Numbered from the stretch's first letter, positions 26,847 through 36,865 are shown. The stretch: 64,000 bases of DNA from Azotimanducus sp963663145 (GCA_963663145.1 OY760134.1:2356001-2420000), one strand, 5' to 3'. Notes: generated by a model from the sequence alone, not told the origin. A program made the numbers and translations.

Positions 26847-27395
26847 ATGTCAGAAATCATCTTGGTACGGCACGGTGAGGCCAGTGCCAACTTCCGCGAG
26901 AGCACCAACCCCGGACTCTCGGAGCTTGGTCGTCGGCAAGCACTTGAAGTTGCCGAGCGCCTCGCTCATCTGAAGGAATTCGAACTCTTCACCAGCCCGC
27001 TGAAGAGAGCACAAGAAACTGCCGAGCCGCTGTCGAGAATCTGGAAGAGACCCGCCGCCATCGAACCACGCGTGCGCGAGATTCCGAGCGAGGACATCGC
27101 GCTTGCAGACCGGGGCGAATGGCTGTCGCGCATCACCTCAAGCCGATGGTCACAGTTGGATGGCGCGCAGAACCAATGGCGTGACGCCCTGCTAAGGTGC
27201 CTGCGTGAGGCGAACACGGCGCGAATCTACTTCTCGCATTTCATCGCCATCAACGTGGTGGTCGGCGCGATTACCAATGATGATCGCGTCGTCTGCGCGT
27301 TTCCGAAGAATACGGCGGTGTTTCGGTTCGCGAACAATGACGGTGAACTTTCAATTGTCGAGCTCGGCGAGCAGTTTGATCCAGAGCAGGCTTGA
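26847..27395 (+). CDS. Histidine phosphatase (phosphoglycerate mutase-like)
   Basis: 182 aa beginning MSEIILVRHGEASAN, the RHG catalytic motif of this superfamily with the nucleophilic His at residue 9. Later FTSPLKRAQETAEPL and the second catalytic His in IYFSHFIAINVV complete the active site. The start at 26847 has an AAGGA site eight bases upstream. Divergent from cobS with a 140-bp intergenic region. A phosphomonoesterase whose substrate cannot be named. Confidence 0.85.
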   Translation: MSEIILVRHGEASANFRESTNPGLSELGRRQALEVAERLAHLKEFELFTSPLKRAQETAEPLSRIWKRPAAIEPRVREIPSEDIALADRGEWLSRITSSRWSQLDGAQNQWRDALLRCLREANTARIYFSHFIAINVVVGAITNDDRVVCAFPKNTAVFRFANNDGELSIVELGEQFDPEQA

Positions 27396-27434
27396 ACACC
27401 CGCCTCAACGCCGACCCGCGCGTCTTGCGGCGCA

Positions 27435-28442
27435 TCAGCCCCGCGACCCGGCGATCAAGGGGTAGCCGGCGAGCTCCAAAAGCAATCGCTCCAAGGTTCG
27501 CCACGGATCCCCGGGCTCGACGCCTTTGACCTGACGATCCATCCGCTCCGCGAGCTGAAGCAAATCTTCCACCCCACGAGTGCCGAGCCGCTGCAAGGTT
27601 CGTTCCATGGCGCGACGTTTCGCCGCGGGCAACCGAAATTGATTGCCGCCCGCCTTGATCATACGAAGCTGACTCACGACCAACCCCATGAGTCTCATGG
27701 GCTCCTCTCCCTCAAGCCGCAGGCTACGCAAGAGCCGCGCCACTCGCCGACCCGAACCTTCGAACGCGGCATCCATGAGCTGGAAGCTATTGAAGTGCGC
27801 CGAGTTGGCCACCTCGGAACGCAGGTCGGCAAGAGAAACCTCGGCGCCATCGCGTTCGGCCGCCATGATCGAAAGCTTCTCAATCTCCTGCGACGCCGCC
27901 AGCAGATTTCCCTCCACCTGCATCGCGAGGAAGCGCACGGCATCGCGGGAGAGACGAAAGCCGGCGTTTTCAGCGCGACGCGACAGCCAAGGCAGCAGCT
28001 CGCGCTCCCTCAATGGCCAGACTAAGACGGTGAAAGCCGTGTCCGCCAGCTTCTTGAACCAGACTGCATTGCGTTGCCTCGCTTCAAATTGTCCGGTCGA
28101 TATCAAGACGCAGACGTCCCGCGAAGGCTGTTCCAAGTACTTGACCAGGGCGTCTGCGGCGTTTCTGTCGAGTTGCGGACGCGGCACGCGCAAGTCAAAT
28201 ACGCGGCGGGATTCAAACAGAGACGCGGCACCCGCTTGTTCGCGCAGATACGAAAACTTGAATTTCTTGGCCTCGTCGGCAAAAACAATCTCGCGCTCCG
28301 AATAGCCGAGCTCACGGGCGCGAGCGATGATCGCCTCGACCGCTTCGCTCACCAGCAGGGTTTCATCGCCGGAGACCAAATACAGCGGTCGCATCTCCCC
28401 ATTGGCGAGGTCGCGCTCAAGGGATTCGAGAGTTTGAGGCAA
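27435..28442 (-). CDS. holA: DNA polymerase III delta subunit
   Basis: 335 aa, the usual length for HolA, opening the beta clamp during clamp loading. The sequence begins with LESLERDLANGEMRPLYLVSGDETLLVSEA, the typical N-terminal block, and contains SLFESRRVFDLR and VLISTGQFEARQRNA. It lies directly downstream of lptE with 19 bp between, the conserved gammaproteobacterial order leuS-lptE-holA. No irregularity seen. Confidence 0.93.
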   Translation of the reverse strand: MPQTLESLERDLANGEMRPLYLVSGDETLLVSEAVEAIIARARELGYSEREIVFADEAKKFKFSYLREQAGAASLFESRRVFDLRVPRPQLDRNAADALVKYLEQPSRDVCVLISTGQFEARQRNAVWFKKLADTAFTVLVWPLRERELLPWLSRRAENAGFRLSRDAVRFLAMQVEGNLLAASQEIEKLSIMAAERDGAEVSLADLRSEVANSAHFNSFQLMDAAFEGSGRRVARLLRSLRLEGEEPMRLMGLVVSQLRMIKAGGNQFRLPAAKRRAMERTLQRLGTRGVEDLLQLAERMDRQVKGVEPGDPWRTLERLLLELAGYPLIAGSRG

Positions 28443-28461
28443 GCGACGACCCTCTGAAGAA

Positions 28462-28941
28462 CTAGTTGCGAGTCGGATTAGATACGGATTCGATCAGCAA
28501 AATCGCCGCCTCGCCCGCGAGATAGTCCTCTAGGCTGCTGCGCAGCGCCCTGTTGCCGTGAGGGTCCGTATAGTTGATGGGATAGAAGTCGTGCAACCTG
28601 TATTCCACCCGAAAGGGTTCCTCGCCGGGCAGTGTAATCACGGCTTCCAGAGACAAATTCAACTGAATCTCTGCCAGGGTGGCGACCCTTGACGCCAATG
28701 ATCGGCCAGAGGTGAAGGCTTCGCGGAGAATCTGAAACTCTATCGACTGATCGCCTCCAGAAGACATCCCGTAGTCTTCAAGCCGCATTTCAAGCCGTTT
28801 GCCGACCTTCGAACCCGCCGGGGCGCTGAGCTGGAACCCGTCATATTGCTCCGCCGGCCCAACACCCACAAGCTGAAACCCACAACCAGCCACAATGAGA
28901 CCGGCGCTCGCCAAGGTCAAGAGGGTTAAGGGCTTGCACAT
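28462..28941 (-). CDS. lptE: LPS-assembly lipoprotein LptE
   Basis: 159 aa with a lipoprotein signal (lipobox IVAGC, Cys20) followed by GFQLVG, the usual start of mature LptE. It plugs the LptD barrel in the outer membrane during lipopolysaccharide insertion. The size and position between leuS and holA support the call more than the weak sequence conservation of the family. Confidence 0.9.
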   Translation of the reverse strand: MCKPLTLLTLASAGLIVAGCGFQLVGVGPAEQYDGFQLSAPAGSKVGKRLEMRLEDYGMSSGGDQSIEFQILREAFTSGRSLASRVATLAEIQLNLSLEAVITLPGEEPFRVEYRLHDFYPINYTDPHGNRALRSSLEDYLAGEAAILLIESVSNPTRN

Positions 28942-29012
28942 TCGGCCGGGGGCTTCAGGGGCGGCGGGCTTGGTAGAGTACCTTGGGGGTTAAGGTTACC
29001 GCAAGCTCAGGA

Positions 29013-31454
29013 TCAGCTCAGGATCAGATTGAGAATTCGTTCGGGCACGTAAATGACTTTGCGCAATTCGCCTGCGGCAAGAAACTTGCCGATATTGTCG
29101 TGCTCGCGGGCGGTATCGACGGCCTGCAGTTGGTCGGCATCGGGCGGCAATTCGATGACGCCGCGGAACTTTCCGTTGACCTGCACCCCGAGCTGCACCG
29201 ACTTTCGGCCTTCTGCGAGCGGTGCGAGTTCGGGCCATCCGGAATCTATGATGGCTTCGCTTTTGCCGAGCGTCAGCCAGAGAAAGTGGGTGATGTGCGG
29301 CACAATTGGGGAGAGTATCAATAGAAGGACTTCATAGGCCTCTCGCGTGGCCGCACTCGGCGCTTGTTCCGAGATGGCATTGGTCAGCATCATGGCGGTC
29401 GACACCACCGTGTTGAAGTGCAGTCTGCGCCCAAAATCATCATCCGCCTTATTGAGCGACTCGCGCGCCAACCGCCGCAGCTCCAATTCTGATTCCGACG
29501 CTTCGCCCGGCTCGCTTGGCGTGATTTCGGCCTCGGCCTCTCGCCATCCAAGGCTCCAGAGCCTGCGCAGGTAGCGCAAGGCCCCCTCAACGCTCTCTTC
29601 GCGCCACTCAAAGGACTGGGTCGGAGGCGCGGCGAAGATGGTGGCCAGCCGCACCGCATCGGCACCGAATCGCGTGTAGAGTTTTTCCGGGTCGGCGCCG
29701 CGACCGGAAGACTTGGACATCTTCTTGCCATCCTTTAATACCATGCCGATCAGCAACAGATGCTTGAAGGGTTCGTTGGAATCCACCAATCCCGAATCCC
29801 GCATCATCTTATGAAAGAAGCGTGCGTAGAGCAGATGCAGGATGGCGTGCTCGATGCCTCCCACATAGACATCCACCGGAAGCCAGGAATTTGCCTGAGG
29901 GTCAATCAGCGGCGCCTTGGGCGCAGGGCTCGCAAAGCGCGCGTAATACCAAGACGACTCGAAAAAGGTATCGAAGGTGTCGGTCTCGCGCCGAGCCTTG
30001 CCACCGCACTTGGGGCAGGCCAGATTGAGAAATTCGGGCATGTCGCCCAAGGGCGACTGCACACCGCGAAATTCAACTTGCGTGGGCAGGACCACCGGCA
30101 AGTCGGATTCCGGCACGGGCAGGATGCCGCACTCCGAACACTGGATCATCGGAATCGGGCAGCCCCAATAGCGCTGCCGTGACACCAGCCAGTCGCGCAG
30201 CCGATAGACGGTGACAACGCGTCCCTTGCCCTCCGCTTCCAGGGTTTCGGCAATCTTGGCGATGGCAGAGGTACTGGTGAGTCCGTCAAACGCCCCCGAA
30301 TTCACCAAGTGTCCGTAGTCGCTGAAGGCCGACTGCGCAAGATCGCATGAGCCGGCGGACGCCTCATCCGGGGCGATGACTTGACGAATCGGTAAGTCGT
30401 ACTTCTTGGCGAATTCCCAGTCGCGTTGATCATGGCCGGGTACGCTCATGACCGCACCCGAGCCGTATTCCATCAGCACGAAGTTGGCCGCGTACACGGG
30501 CAGGGACTCGCCGGTGAGCGGATGGGTTGCCGCCAAATCCAATCGAACGCCGAGCTTTTCCTGGCGTGCCATGTCGGCCTCGGCAAGGCTCATGCGTTGG
30601 CAGGCGCGCACGAAGCGTTGCAGTTCCTTCGATTGCTGCGCTTCTCGAGCGACCAATGGGTGCTCTGGAGAGAGCGCCAAGTAGGTGGCGCCAAACAGGG
30701 TATCGGCACGGGTGGTGAACACGGTCACGGTGTCATCGCCAAGGGCGAAGTCGATTTCAACGCCTTCCGATCGATTAATCCAGTTGCGCTGCATGGTCTT
30801 GATCTGCTCCGGCCAGTCGGGCATGGCGTCGAGTTCATCCAAGAGTTCATCCGCATAGTCGGTAATGCGGAAAAACCACTGCGGCATCTCTCTGCGCTGA
30901 ATCTTGGCGCCGGAGCGCCAGCCTCGGCCGTTTTCCACCTGCTCGTTGGCGAGCACCGTTTGCTCCACCGGGTCCCAATTCACCATGGAGTTTTTCCGGT
31001 AGACGAGACCCTTCTCATACATGCGCAGAAAGAACCACTGTTCTCCCTTGTAATACTCGGGATCACAGGTGGTGACTTCTCGCCCCCAGTCGAAGGCGAA
31101 GCCGAGACGCTGAAATTGACTGCGCATGTTCTCGATGTTCTGCGCCGTCCAGCGCGCCGGCGGTATGTTGCGCTCGATCGCGGCGTTCTCCGCCGGCAAC
31201 CCAAAAGCATCCCAACCCATGGGCTGAATCACCGTCTTGCCCTTCAGGCGTTGATAGCGCGCAATCACATCGCCCACCGTGTAGGTGCGCACATGCCCCA
31301 TATGAAGACTGCCGCTGGGATAGGGGAACATTTCGAGGCAATAGAAGTGATTCTCCGGCGCATCGCCCTCTGGATCGACCCGGTAGCTGCCGTTCGACTT
31401 CCAGTAGGCCTGCGCTTCGTGCTCCACCTCGATTGGCAGATAGGCGGGTGTCAT
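29013..31454 (-). CDS. leuS: Leucyl-tRNA synthetase
   Basis: 813 aa, a class Ia synthetase. The HIGH motif appears in PYPSGSLHMGHVRTY and the KMSKS loop in DGKKMSKSSGRG; the CP1 editing domain lies between them. I use the ATG at 31454 (MTPAYLPIEVE) rather than a TTG three codons upstream. First gene of leuS-lptE-holA, with 76 bp to the lnt stop. Complete and without frameshifts over 2.4 kb, which is useful as a control for sequence quality. Confidence 0.97.
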   Translation of the reverse strand: MTPAYLPIEVEHEAQAYWKSNGSYRVDPEGDAPENHFYCLEMFPYPSGSLHMGHVRTYTVGDVIARYQRLKGKTVIQPMGWDAFGLPAENAAIERNIPPARWTAQNIENMRSQFQRLGFAFDWGREVTTCDPEYYKGEQWFFLRMYEKGLVYRKNSMVNWDPVEQTVLANEQVENGRGWRSGAKIQRREMPQWFFRITDYADELLDELDAMPDWPEQIKTMQRNWINRSEGVEIDFALGDDTVTVFTTRADTLFGATYLALSPEHPLVAREAQQSKELQRFVRACQRMSLAEADMARQEKLGVRLDLAATHPLTGESLPVYAANFVLMEYGSGAVMSVPGHDQRDWEFAKKYDLPIRQVIAPDEASAGSCDLAQSAFSDYGHLVNSGAFDGLTSTSAIAKIAETLEAEGKGRVVTVYRLRDWLVSRQRYWGCPIPMIQCSECGILPVPESDLPVVLPTQVEFRGVQSPLGDMPEFLNLACPKCGGKARRETDTFDTFFESSWYYARFASPAPKAPLIDPQANSWLPVDVYVGGIEHAILHLLYARFFHKMMRDSGLVDSNEPFKHLLLIGMVLKDGKKMSKSSGRGADPEKLYTRFGADAVRLATIFAAPPTQSFEWREESVEGALRYLRRLWSLGWREAEAEITPSEPGEASESELELRRLARESLNKADDDFGRRLHFNTVVSTAMMLTNAISEQAPSAATREAYEVLLLILSPIVPHITHFLWLTLGKSEAIIDSGWPELAPLAEGRKSVQLGVQVNGKFRGVIELPPDADQLQAVDTAREHDNIGKFLAAGELRKVIYVPERILNLILS

Positions 31455-31530
31455 GGTTCCCAACAGATTGAAAATTGAAAACCGCGCAGTTTACTTTGTA
31501 ACTTCTTCCGAATCAGGGGATGACTGCCGC

Positions 31531-33099
31531 TTAAGCGGGGAATCGTCCCGTGATTCGCTTGCGCCGATGTCGAAAAATGGGTCGAAAACACAAGACCAGC
31601 GCCGCAAAGGCACAGACCAGGATCAACCAGGCATGGCCCCAGCGCTGATAGGGTGTGGCACCGGTGCGCAGATCAATTTCCGCGGTCAGGACTTCACGAA
31701 GGTCTTGTCCGAGCGATGATAGGATTTCGCCATCTGGCCCCACCACCGCCGTCACACCGTTATTGGTGGCACGAAGCAGGTAGCGGCCCGTCTCGAGTGC
31801 GCGCATGCGTGCGATTTGCAGGTGTTGCCACGGGCCTATGGAACTGCCGAACCAAGCATCGTTGCTGATGGTGACGATTAGCGCCGGGTCCGGGGCCGCA
31901 TCCGCGACTAATCGCGGATAGGCGATTTCGTAGCAGATGGCCAAGGCGACTTCGATAGAACGCTGTTCAAGATTCAGCCGTATCGGTACTTGCTGCTGGG
32001 CTCCCGGCAGCGTGTGCGACATGGGCAGATCAAAGAAATCGATCAATCCCCGCAAGAGGGATTCCAAGGGCACATACTCTCCAAAGGGCACCAGGTGTCG
32101 CTTGGCATAGTCCCCTCGCGCCCTGCCGAGCCCCAAGGCCGTATTCTGAATCGCCCAGCCTTCGGCCGCCTCCGCCACCTGTGGAATACCCAATATGACG
32201 CCGGTGTTGCTCGAGAGTGCTCGCCGTTCGACGGCATCAAGATAGGAAGTCGCGGCGCGCATGGTCATGGGGATCGCCGCCTCGGGGAGGACGATCAGGT
32301 CGGCCTCCCAGGAGGCATCCATTAGTTCTTCGTAGGTATCGAGGGAGAGATCAAGGTGCTCCGGCACCCACTTGAGCGCTTGCGGTACGCTTGCTTGCGC
32401 CAAGGCGATACGCACCTGGCCCAAGCGCTGCGTCCATTCGATGGACGAGATTCCGACACCGGCCAACCAAGGCAGCGTCGCGAGTGCGACACAGCCAAGC
32501 CGCTGCCGCCAAGCATCGCAACGCAATAGCGAGAACAGCCCGGATGCCGCCAGCGAAGCCGCGAGAGAAACGAGCAGCACGCCGGCGAACGGGGCGAACG
32601 CCTCAAGTGGCATCCCCAATTGCGCATACCCCAGCAACAGCCAAGGAAAGCCCGTCAGCACCCACATATGCAGCCACTCGTGCAGCACCCAGAGCAGACT
32701 GAACGCGACCGGCCAAAGCAATGCGCCGAGATTTCTGAAGCAACGCCCCATGAGCAGCCCGAACAGGGCGGGAAACAGAGAGAGCCCGGCAACAAACATG
32801 ATCACCAAGAGGGCGGCGAGCAATGGCGGGGCGTTTCCGTAGAGGTTGATGCTGACATAGATCCAAGAAACGCCCATGCCATACTTGCCGAGGCCAAACA
32901 GATACCCGATCCAAAAGCCCCGCCGCCCGTCGGCAGCCACCAAACACCAAGAGAGAAGGCCCACCGACAAGAGTGAGAGCAAGGGCACTTCAAATGGGGC
33001 GAGACCGAGCGGAAACAACGCACCCAGGATGAAGGCAAGTCCCAGACGCATGGCTGGCGGTGCGGTGCGGACGAACGGCTGTACTTCGGTAGCGGGCAA
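31531..33099 (-). CDS. lnt: Apolipoprotein N-acyltransferase
   Basis: 522 aa. About six N-terminal membrane segments are followed by a periplasmic nitrilase-type domain with the catalytic triad: Glu in VLPEAAIP, Lys in YAKRHLVPFGEY and Cys in LAICYEIAYP. The enzyme adds the third acyl chain to lipoproteins at the outer face of the inner membrane. It lies eight bases downstream of corC, the usual ybeZYX-lnt order. A final hydrophobic segment precedes a basic C-terminus. Confidence 0.95.
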   Translation of the reverse strand: MPATEVQPFVRTAPPAMRLGLAFILGALFPLGLAPFEVPLLSLLSVGLLSWCLVAADGRRGFWIGYLFGLGKYGMGVSWIYVSINLYGNAPPLLAALLVIMFVAGLSLFPALFGLLMGRCFRNLGALLWPVAFSLLWVLHEWLHMWVLTGFPWLLLGYAQLGMPLEAFAPFAGVLLVSLAASLAASGLFSLLRCDAWRQRLGCVALATLPWLAGVGISSIEWTQRLGQVRIALAQASVPQALKWVPEHLDLSLDTYEELMDASWEADLIVLPEAAIPMTMRAATSYLDAVERRALSSNTGVILGIPQVAEAAEGWAIQNTALGLGRARGDYAKRHLVPFGEYVPLESLLRGLIDFFDLPMSHTLPGAQQQVPIRLNLEQRSIEVALAICYEIAYPRLVADAAPDPALIVTISNDAWFGSSIGPWQHLQIARMRALETGRYLLRATNNGVTAVVGPDGEILSSLGQDLREVLTAEIDLRTGATPYQRWGHAWLILVCAFAALVLCFRPIFRHRRKRITGRFPA

Positions 33100-33107
33100 G
33101 CGACGGA

Positions 33108-33947
33108 CTAACTAAGACGCATCTCAAGACGCAACAAGCGCACGCGACGACTCTCGGCATTGAGTACGGTGAACTTCATCGAACCCATTTCCACCTGCTC
33201 GTCCTGCTCTGGAACGTGCCCCAACTGGCGCATCACCACGCCGCCGATGGTTTCCACATCCTCGTCACTGACCTCGGTGCCGAAGTAGGCATTGAAATCA
33301 TCGAGTGGCATTTGCGCCTTGATGCTGTAGGTATCATCACCGAGAGGCTTGACGTACACCTCCTCGTTCACGTCGTGCTCATCCTCGATCTCGCCGACAA
33401 TCTGTTCGAGGACATCCTCAATGGTCACCGCACCCGATGTGTGTCCATACTCATCCACCACCATCGCCATGTGTTGACGCGAAGTGCGGAATTCCTTCAG
33501 GAGCGCATTGAGCCGCATGCTCTCGGGCACGATCGCGGCTGCGCGCATATAGTCTTTAATGTCAAAGTCATCCAATGCGCCATTGACCGCGAGCGGCAGC
33601 AGGTCTTTTGCATGCAGCACGCCGCGGACATCATCCTCGTCGTCGCCAATCACCGGAAAGCGCGAATGCTTGGCATCGATAAGCATCGGCAGAAAGTCTT
33701 CCGGAGGTTGATCGAAGGGAACGCACTTGAGCTGTGACCGAGGGATCAGGATGTCGCGCGCGCAGAGGTCGGATACCTGCAGGGCACCGAACATGATATT
33801 GAGCGCCTCGACATCGAAGACATCCTTCTCTTCGGCCTCTCTTAGCATCTCCATGATGCCGTGGCGATTGTCTGGAATTCGGGAGAACACTTCGCCGAGA
33901 CGCTCTAGCAGCGTCTTGGCCTCGCCCTCCGCCTGATGTGAAGCCAC
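33108..33947 (-). CDS. corC: CBS-domain CorC/HlyC family protein
   Basis: 279 aa with paired CBS domains (ARDILIPRSQL.. and the second around MRLNALLKEFRTSRQHMAMVVDEYG) and a C-terminal CorC_HlyC domain (YSIKAQMPLDDFNAYF, VETIGGVVM). YbeX/CorC acts in ribosome/Mg2+ homeostasis. It sits between ybeY and lnt as in many gammaproteobacteria. Confidence 0.93.
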   Translation of the reverse strand: MASHQAEGEAKTLLERLGEVFSRIPDNRHGIMEMLREAEEKDVFDVEALNIMFGALQVSDLCARDILIPRSQLKCVPFDQPPEDFLPMLIDAKHSRFPVIGDDEDDVRGVLHAKDLLPLAVNGALDDFDIKDYMRAAAIVPESMRLNALLKEFRTSRQHMAMVVDEYGHTSGAVTIEDVLEQIVGEIEDEHDVNEEVYVKPLGDDTYSIKAQMPLDDFNAYFGTEVSDEDVETIGGVVMRQLGHVPEQDEQVEMGSMKFTVLNAESRRVRLLRLEMRLS

Positions 33948-33968
33948 GCTACTTCTCCTAGGAGCGAA

Positions 33969-34436
33969 CTACTGTTGGTGAACTAGGGAACTCGGGAAAC
34001 CGAGAGCTGTCAAAATGGATGCTTCGCACGCCTCCATGCGCGCCGCGTCGGCATCCGTCTGATGGTCGTACCCGAGCAGATGCAAAACACCATGCACCAC
34101 CATGTGCGCCCAGTGATGCATACGCGTCTCTGGTTCAGGTGCCTCTTCACAGACGACCGGGGCACAAATGGCGATGTCTCCGAGAAGCTCCGATTCGCTA
34201 TCAAGCGTGCCATTGGCTGGAAACGCAAGCACATTGGTCGCCTTGTCCTTGTCTCGAAAATGGGCATTCAGATGGCGGCCTTCGTCCCTTCCGACGACCC
34301 TGATGCAGAGCCCGCCACGACCTTCGGCCGTGCAGAGGGCCGTCTCCGCCCAAGTGCGCATGAGCGCTGCGCTCGGCAGGTCTCGCGAATCGACATCCGG
34401 TGCCTCGGCGACCTGGACTTCAATGGCTGCTTTCAC
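33969..34436 (-). CDS. ybeY: Endoribonuclease YbeY
   Basis: 155 aa with the zinc-binding triad HGVLHLLGYDH near the C-terminus, the defining motif of YbeY (16S rRNA maturation and quality control). The N-terminal half carries LNAHFRDKDKATNVLAFPA. It is followed by corC and preceded by phoH/ybeZ. The C-terminal end is normal for the family. Confidence 0.95.
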   Translation of the reverse strand: MKAAIEVQVAEAPDVDSRDLPSAALMRTWAETALCTAEGRGGLCIRVVGRDEGRHLNAHFRDKDKATNVLAFPANGTLDSESELLGDIAICAPVVCEEAPEPETRMHHWAHMVVHGVLHLLGYDHQTDADAARMEACEASILTALGFPSSLVHQQ

Positions 34437-34472
34437 GATGCTTTGATTGGTGTTCGGTTGGGTTGGGTGTTG

Positions 34473-35570
34473 TCATTTGTAGCCGGCTTCGTGCCGATCA
34501 TAGGCCTCCACGATGCGCTGAACGAGCCGGTGGCGCACCACGTCCTTGGAAGTGAAGTGGATGAATCGAAGCTCGCGAATCTTCGCGAGCACCTTGATGG
34601 CATGGGTGAGCCCGGACTCCGAGCCCTTGGGCAGGTCGATCTGCGTGATATCGCCGGTGACCACCACCTTGGAATGAAATCCCATGCGGGTCAAGAACAT
34701 CTTCATCTGTTCGCGCGTCGTGTTCTGCGCTTCATCAAGAATGATGAAGGCGTTGTTGAGCGTCCGGCCGCGCATATAAGCGAGCGGCGCGACCTCGATG
34801 AGGTTTCGTTCCATGTACTTGAGCACAACCGAGGCACCCATCATGTCGCACAGGGCATCGTGCAAAGGGCGCAGATAGGGATTGATCTTCTGCGTGAGGT
34901 CACCGGGCAAGAAGCCGAGTTTCTCGCCTGCCTCCACAGCGGGGCGCACCAGCACCAATCGATCAACGCGGCCGGATTCAAGCGCCTGCACACCGGCCGC
35001 CACCGCAAGATAGGTCTTGCCGGTTCCCGCAGGCCCTATGCCGAAGCAGATGCCCTGCTCTGAAATCGAGGCGAGATAGGCGCGTTGATTCGCGCCTCGG
35101 GCGCGAACGAGCTTCTTCTTGGTTTGGATGGAGAATTCGCTCGGCGGTTCGGCCTCGCTGGCCTGCTCTTCAGGGGCGGGGTTTGCTTCGGACTCGATCA
35201 GGTCGCCCGCCTCACCTTCATGTTCGCGCAAGAACAGGTGCAGGGATTCGGAATCGAGCGAACCGCCATTGCCTGTTAAGTTTTCGTAGAGGCGCTGCAA
35301 TACGTTTCCGGCCGTTGCCACGGCCGACTCCGGCCCTTTGAGCACAAAGAGATTGCCGCGATTGCTGATATCGACACCGAAATGCCCGCCGATTTCACGC
35401 AAATGCTGATCTATGGGACCGCAAAGGGCTGCGAGACTCGCAGAATTGTCTGGATGGAGTGCCAGACGTGAAGTCACGGCACCCACTAGCGAATCGCTCA
35501 AGGTGGTTTTGTTGCTTTTCCGAGCGGCCCTTGGGGAGATACAGGATACGCCTTCGGAAAGTTTTTGCAA
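34473..35570 (-). CDS. ybeZ: PhoH-like ATPase YbeZ
   Basis: Contains Walker A GPAGTGKTYLAV and Walker B IILDEAQNTT, with the KH-like N-terminal part (GHFGVDISNRGNLFVLKG). Works with YbeY in RNA metabolism. The frame opens at 35570, but the first approximately 30 codons look unlike the family. A GTG at 35486 or 35477, just before TSRLALHPDNSAS, is a better start candidate. First gene of the core block; miaB, often found upstream, is replaced by an accessory gene on the other strand. Confidence 0.92.
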   Translation of the reverse strand: MQKLSEGVSCISPRAARKSNKTTLSDSLVGAVTSRLALHPDNSASLAALCGPIDQHLREIGGHFGVDISNRGNLFVLKGPESAVATAGNVLQRLYENLTGNGGSLDSESLHLFLREHEGEAGDLIESEANPAPEEQASEAEPPSEFSIQTKKKLVRARGANQRAYLASISEQGICFGIGPAGTGKTYLAVAAGVQALESGRVDRLVLVRPAVEAGEKLGFLPGDLTQKINPYLRPLHDALCDMMGASVVLKYMERNLIEVAPLAYMRGRTLNNAFIILDEAQNTTREQMKMFLTRMGFHSKVVVTGDITQIDLPKGSESGLTHAIKVLAKIRELRFIHFTSKDVVRHRLVQRIVEAYDRHEAGYK

Positions 35571-35795
35571 GGTTCACTTTCTTTTTTACCTTCTTGCGCG
35601 GGTTTACTTTCTTCGCGGGCATTCGATATCTGCCTGGGCATTCGGCATCTGCGCGGGCGCGCTTCTAGAAGGCGATGGCCTCGCTGGCCTAGTGGCGAAT
35701 CTCCCACAAGCGCTATGGACAATCTCCGCAACGCGCAATCCCAAAACTATGTTTGATGCTGCCTTCAGTTCCCTTTTCCTTTCAGGAGTATACTC

Positions 35796-36260
35796 ATGCA
35801 AGCGGAAAGCCAAACCCTCTTCGAGATGTCCGAAACCTTCGAAAGCGCGAATTTCACAAGAGACCAGTCCGACGCCTTTATCCGCTCCGTCGCATTGGCA
35901 ATGAGCACATTCGCCGTCACGCCCAAGCTACTCGACGACCGCCTCGACAAACTACGCCGAGAGCTGCTCCGCGAATGGCAAAAGGACCTTACAGCGCATC
36001 AAGACAACTCAAACCAGCGCTTCGAGCAACTTGACGTGCGCCTTGCTGAACACAAGGCAGAGTCAAACCGGCGATTCGACAATCTGGACCAGCAGTTCGC
36101 AGAACAAAAGAAAACTTTCGAGGAACTGAAGGACACAGTCTACGAACTCAAAGACTCGATGCACGACCTGAAACGCAGCTTGCTGAGCTACCTCTTGGGT
36201 TTCACCCTCGTCATACTCGCCGGACTCATGGGCGCCTTGGGGACCCTGCTCCTGGGCTAG
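35796..36260 (+). CDS. Coiled-coil, C-terminally membrane-anchored protein (DUF1640/CCDC90-like), copy 4
   Basis: The longest paralog (154 aa), on the plus strand. N-terminal blocks SANFTRDQSDAFIRSVALA and TFAVTPKLLDDRLDKL match copies 1-3. The coiled coil is expanded by repeated 14-residue elements (NQRFEQLDVRLAEH, NRRFDNLDQQFAEQ) and is followed by KRSLLSYLLGF and a hydrophobic anchor. The ATG follows AGGAGTATACTC. The leader shares AATCTCCCACAA, a second CAATCTC and a conserved ATGTTTGAT with the other copies, but no boundary motif is present here. Confidence 0.8.
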   Translation: MQAESQTLFEMSETFESANFTRDQSDAFIRSVALAMSTFAVTPKLLDDRLDKLRRELLREWQKDLTAHQDNSNQRFEQLDVRLAEHKAESNRRFDNLDQQFAEQKKTFEELKDTVYELKDSMHDLKRSLLSYLLGFTLVILAGLMGALGTLLLG

Positions 36261-36320
36261 TGCCCCCCGGCCTCAACAAGCAGCCACAGCTTCTCGCCTG
36301 GATGCACGCTGAGCGGAAGA

Positions 36321-36860
36321 CTACACCCGACCATCGAAGCTGAAACGCCTGCGTGCCTGCCTCGATTTTGCGATTTGCGCGACGAGAAATAGGTAGATCC
36401 CGGTCAACCACATGATGATCAACAGCAGGCCTGAGGGTAGGAAGACGAAGTATTTCACTTGGTTTGAGAAAAATGATCCGTCGTGGATAGATTCGATCAA
36501 GCCGGACCGGCGGAACGCAGTTTGCAAGGCAACTCCGGTCTGGGTATCGACCTGAACTTCCCAGCCTGTTGTGGAGTGAATCTTGGCGATGCCTTTGCTT
36601 AGGCGAATGTCGATGCGATCAATATCCGTCCAGCTTGCGGCATCAAAATCGGGCTGCGCGGTGGCAGCCACCAGGAACTCGTCGTAGGACACCGCTGGCG
36701 CCACATGACTCGCGATACCGGTGTGTGTTTCCGGCTGTATCCAAGCGATGTCCTTTTTCAGCATGAGCAGCGTGCCCGTGATGAATACCACGCCACACGG
36801 AATAAACACGGCAAGCGAAAGCCAGTAGTGTATTTTTCGAAACAGTTTTCTGTAGTTCAT
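36321..36860 (-). CDS. PepSY-associated TM protein
   Basis: 179 aa with an N-terminal RKIHYWLSLAVFIPCGVVFI membrane segment typical of PepSY_TM proteins, a periplasmic PepSY-like middle (IDIRLSKGIAKIHSTTGWEVQVDTQTG) and a C-terminal membrane helix (FLPSGLLLIIMWLTGIYLF). The start used is the ATG of MNYRKLF; the frame upstream runs into an insertion-sequence remnant. Often linked to iron or siderophore reduction, but no such genes are next to it. Confidence 0.75.
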   Translation of the reverse strand: MNYRKLFRKIHYWLSLAVFIPCGVVFITGTLLMLKKDIAWIQPETHTGIASHVAPAVSYDEFLVAATAQPDFDAASWTDIDRIDIRLSKGIAKIHSTTGWEVQVDTQTGVALQTAFRRSGLIESIHDGSFFSNQVKYFVFLPSGLLLIIMWLTGIYLFLVAQIAKSRQARRRFSFDGRV

Positions 36861-36865
36861 CGTCT

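Noticed and set aside
34448..34475. GGGTTGGGTGTTGTC near the ybeY start, similar to the boundary motif
   Set aside because: It lies between two core genes, includes the phoH stop codon and lacks the GTCC core. Taken as chance similarity.
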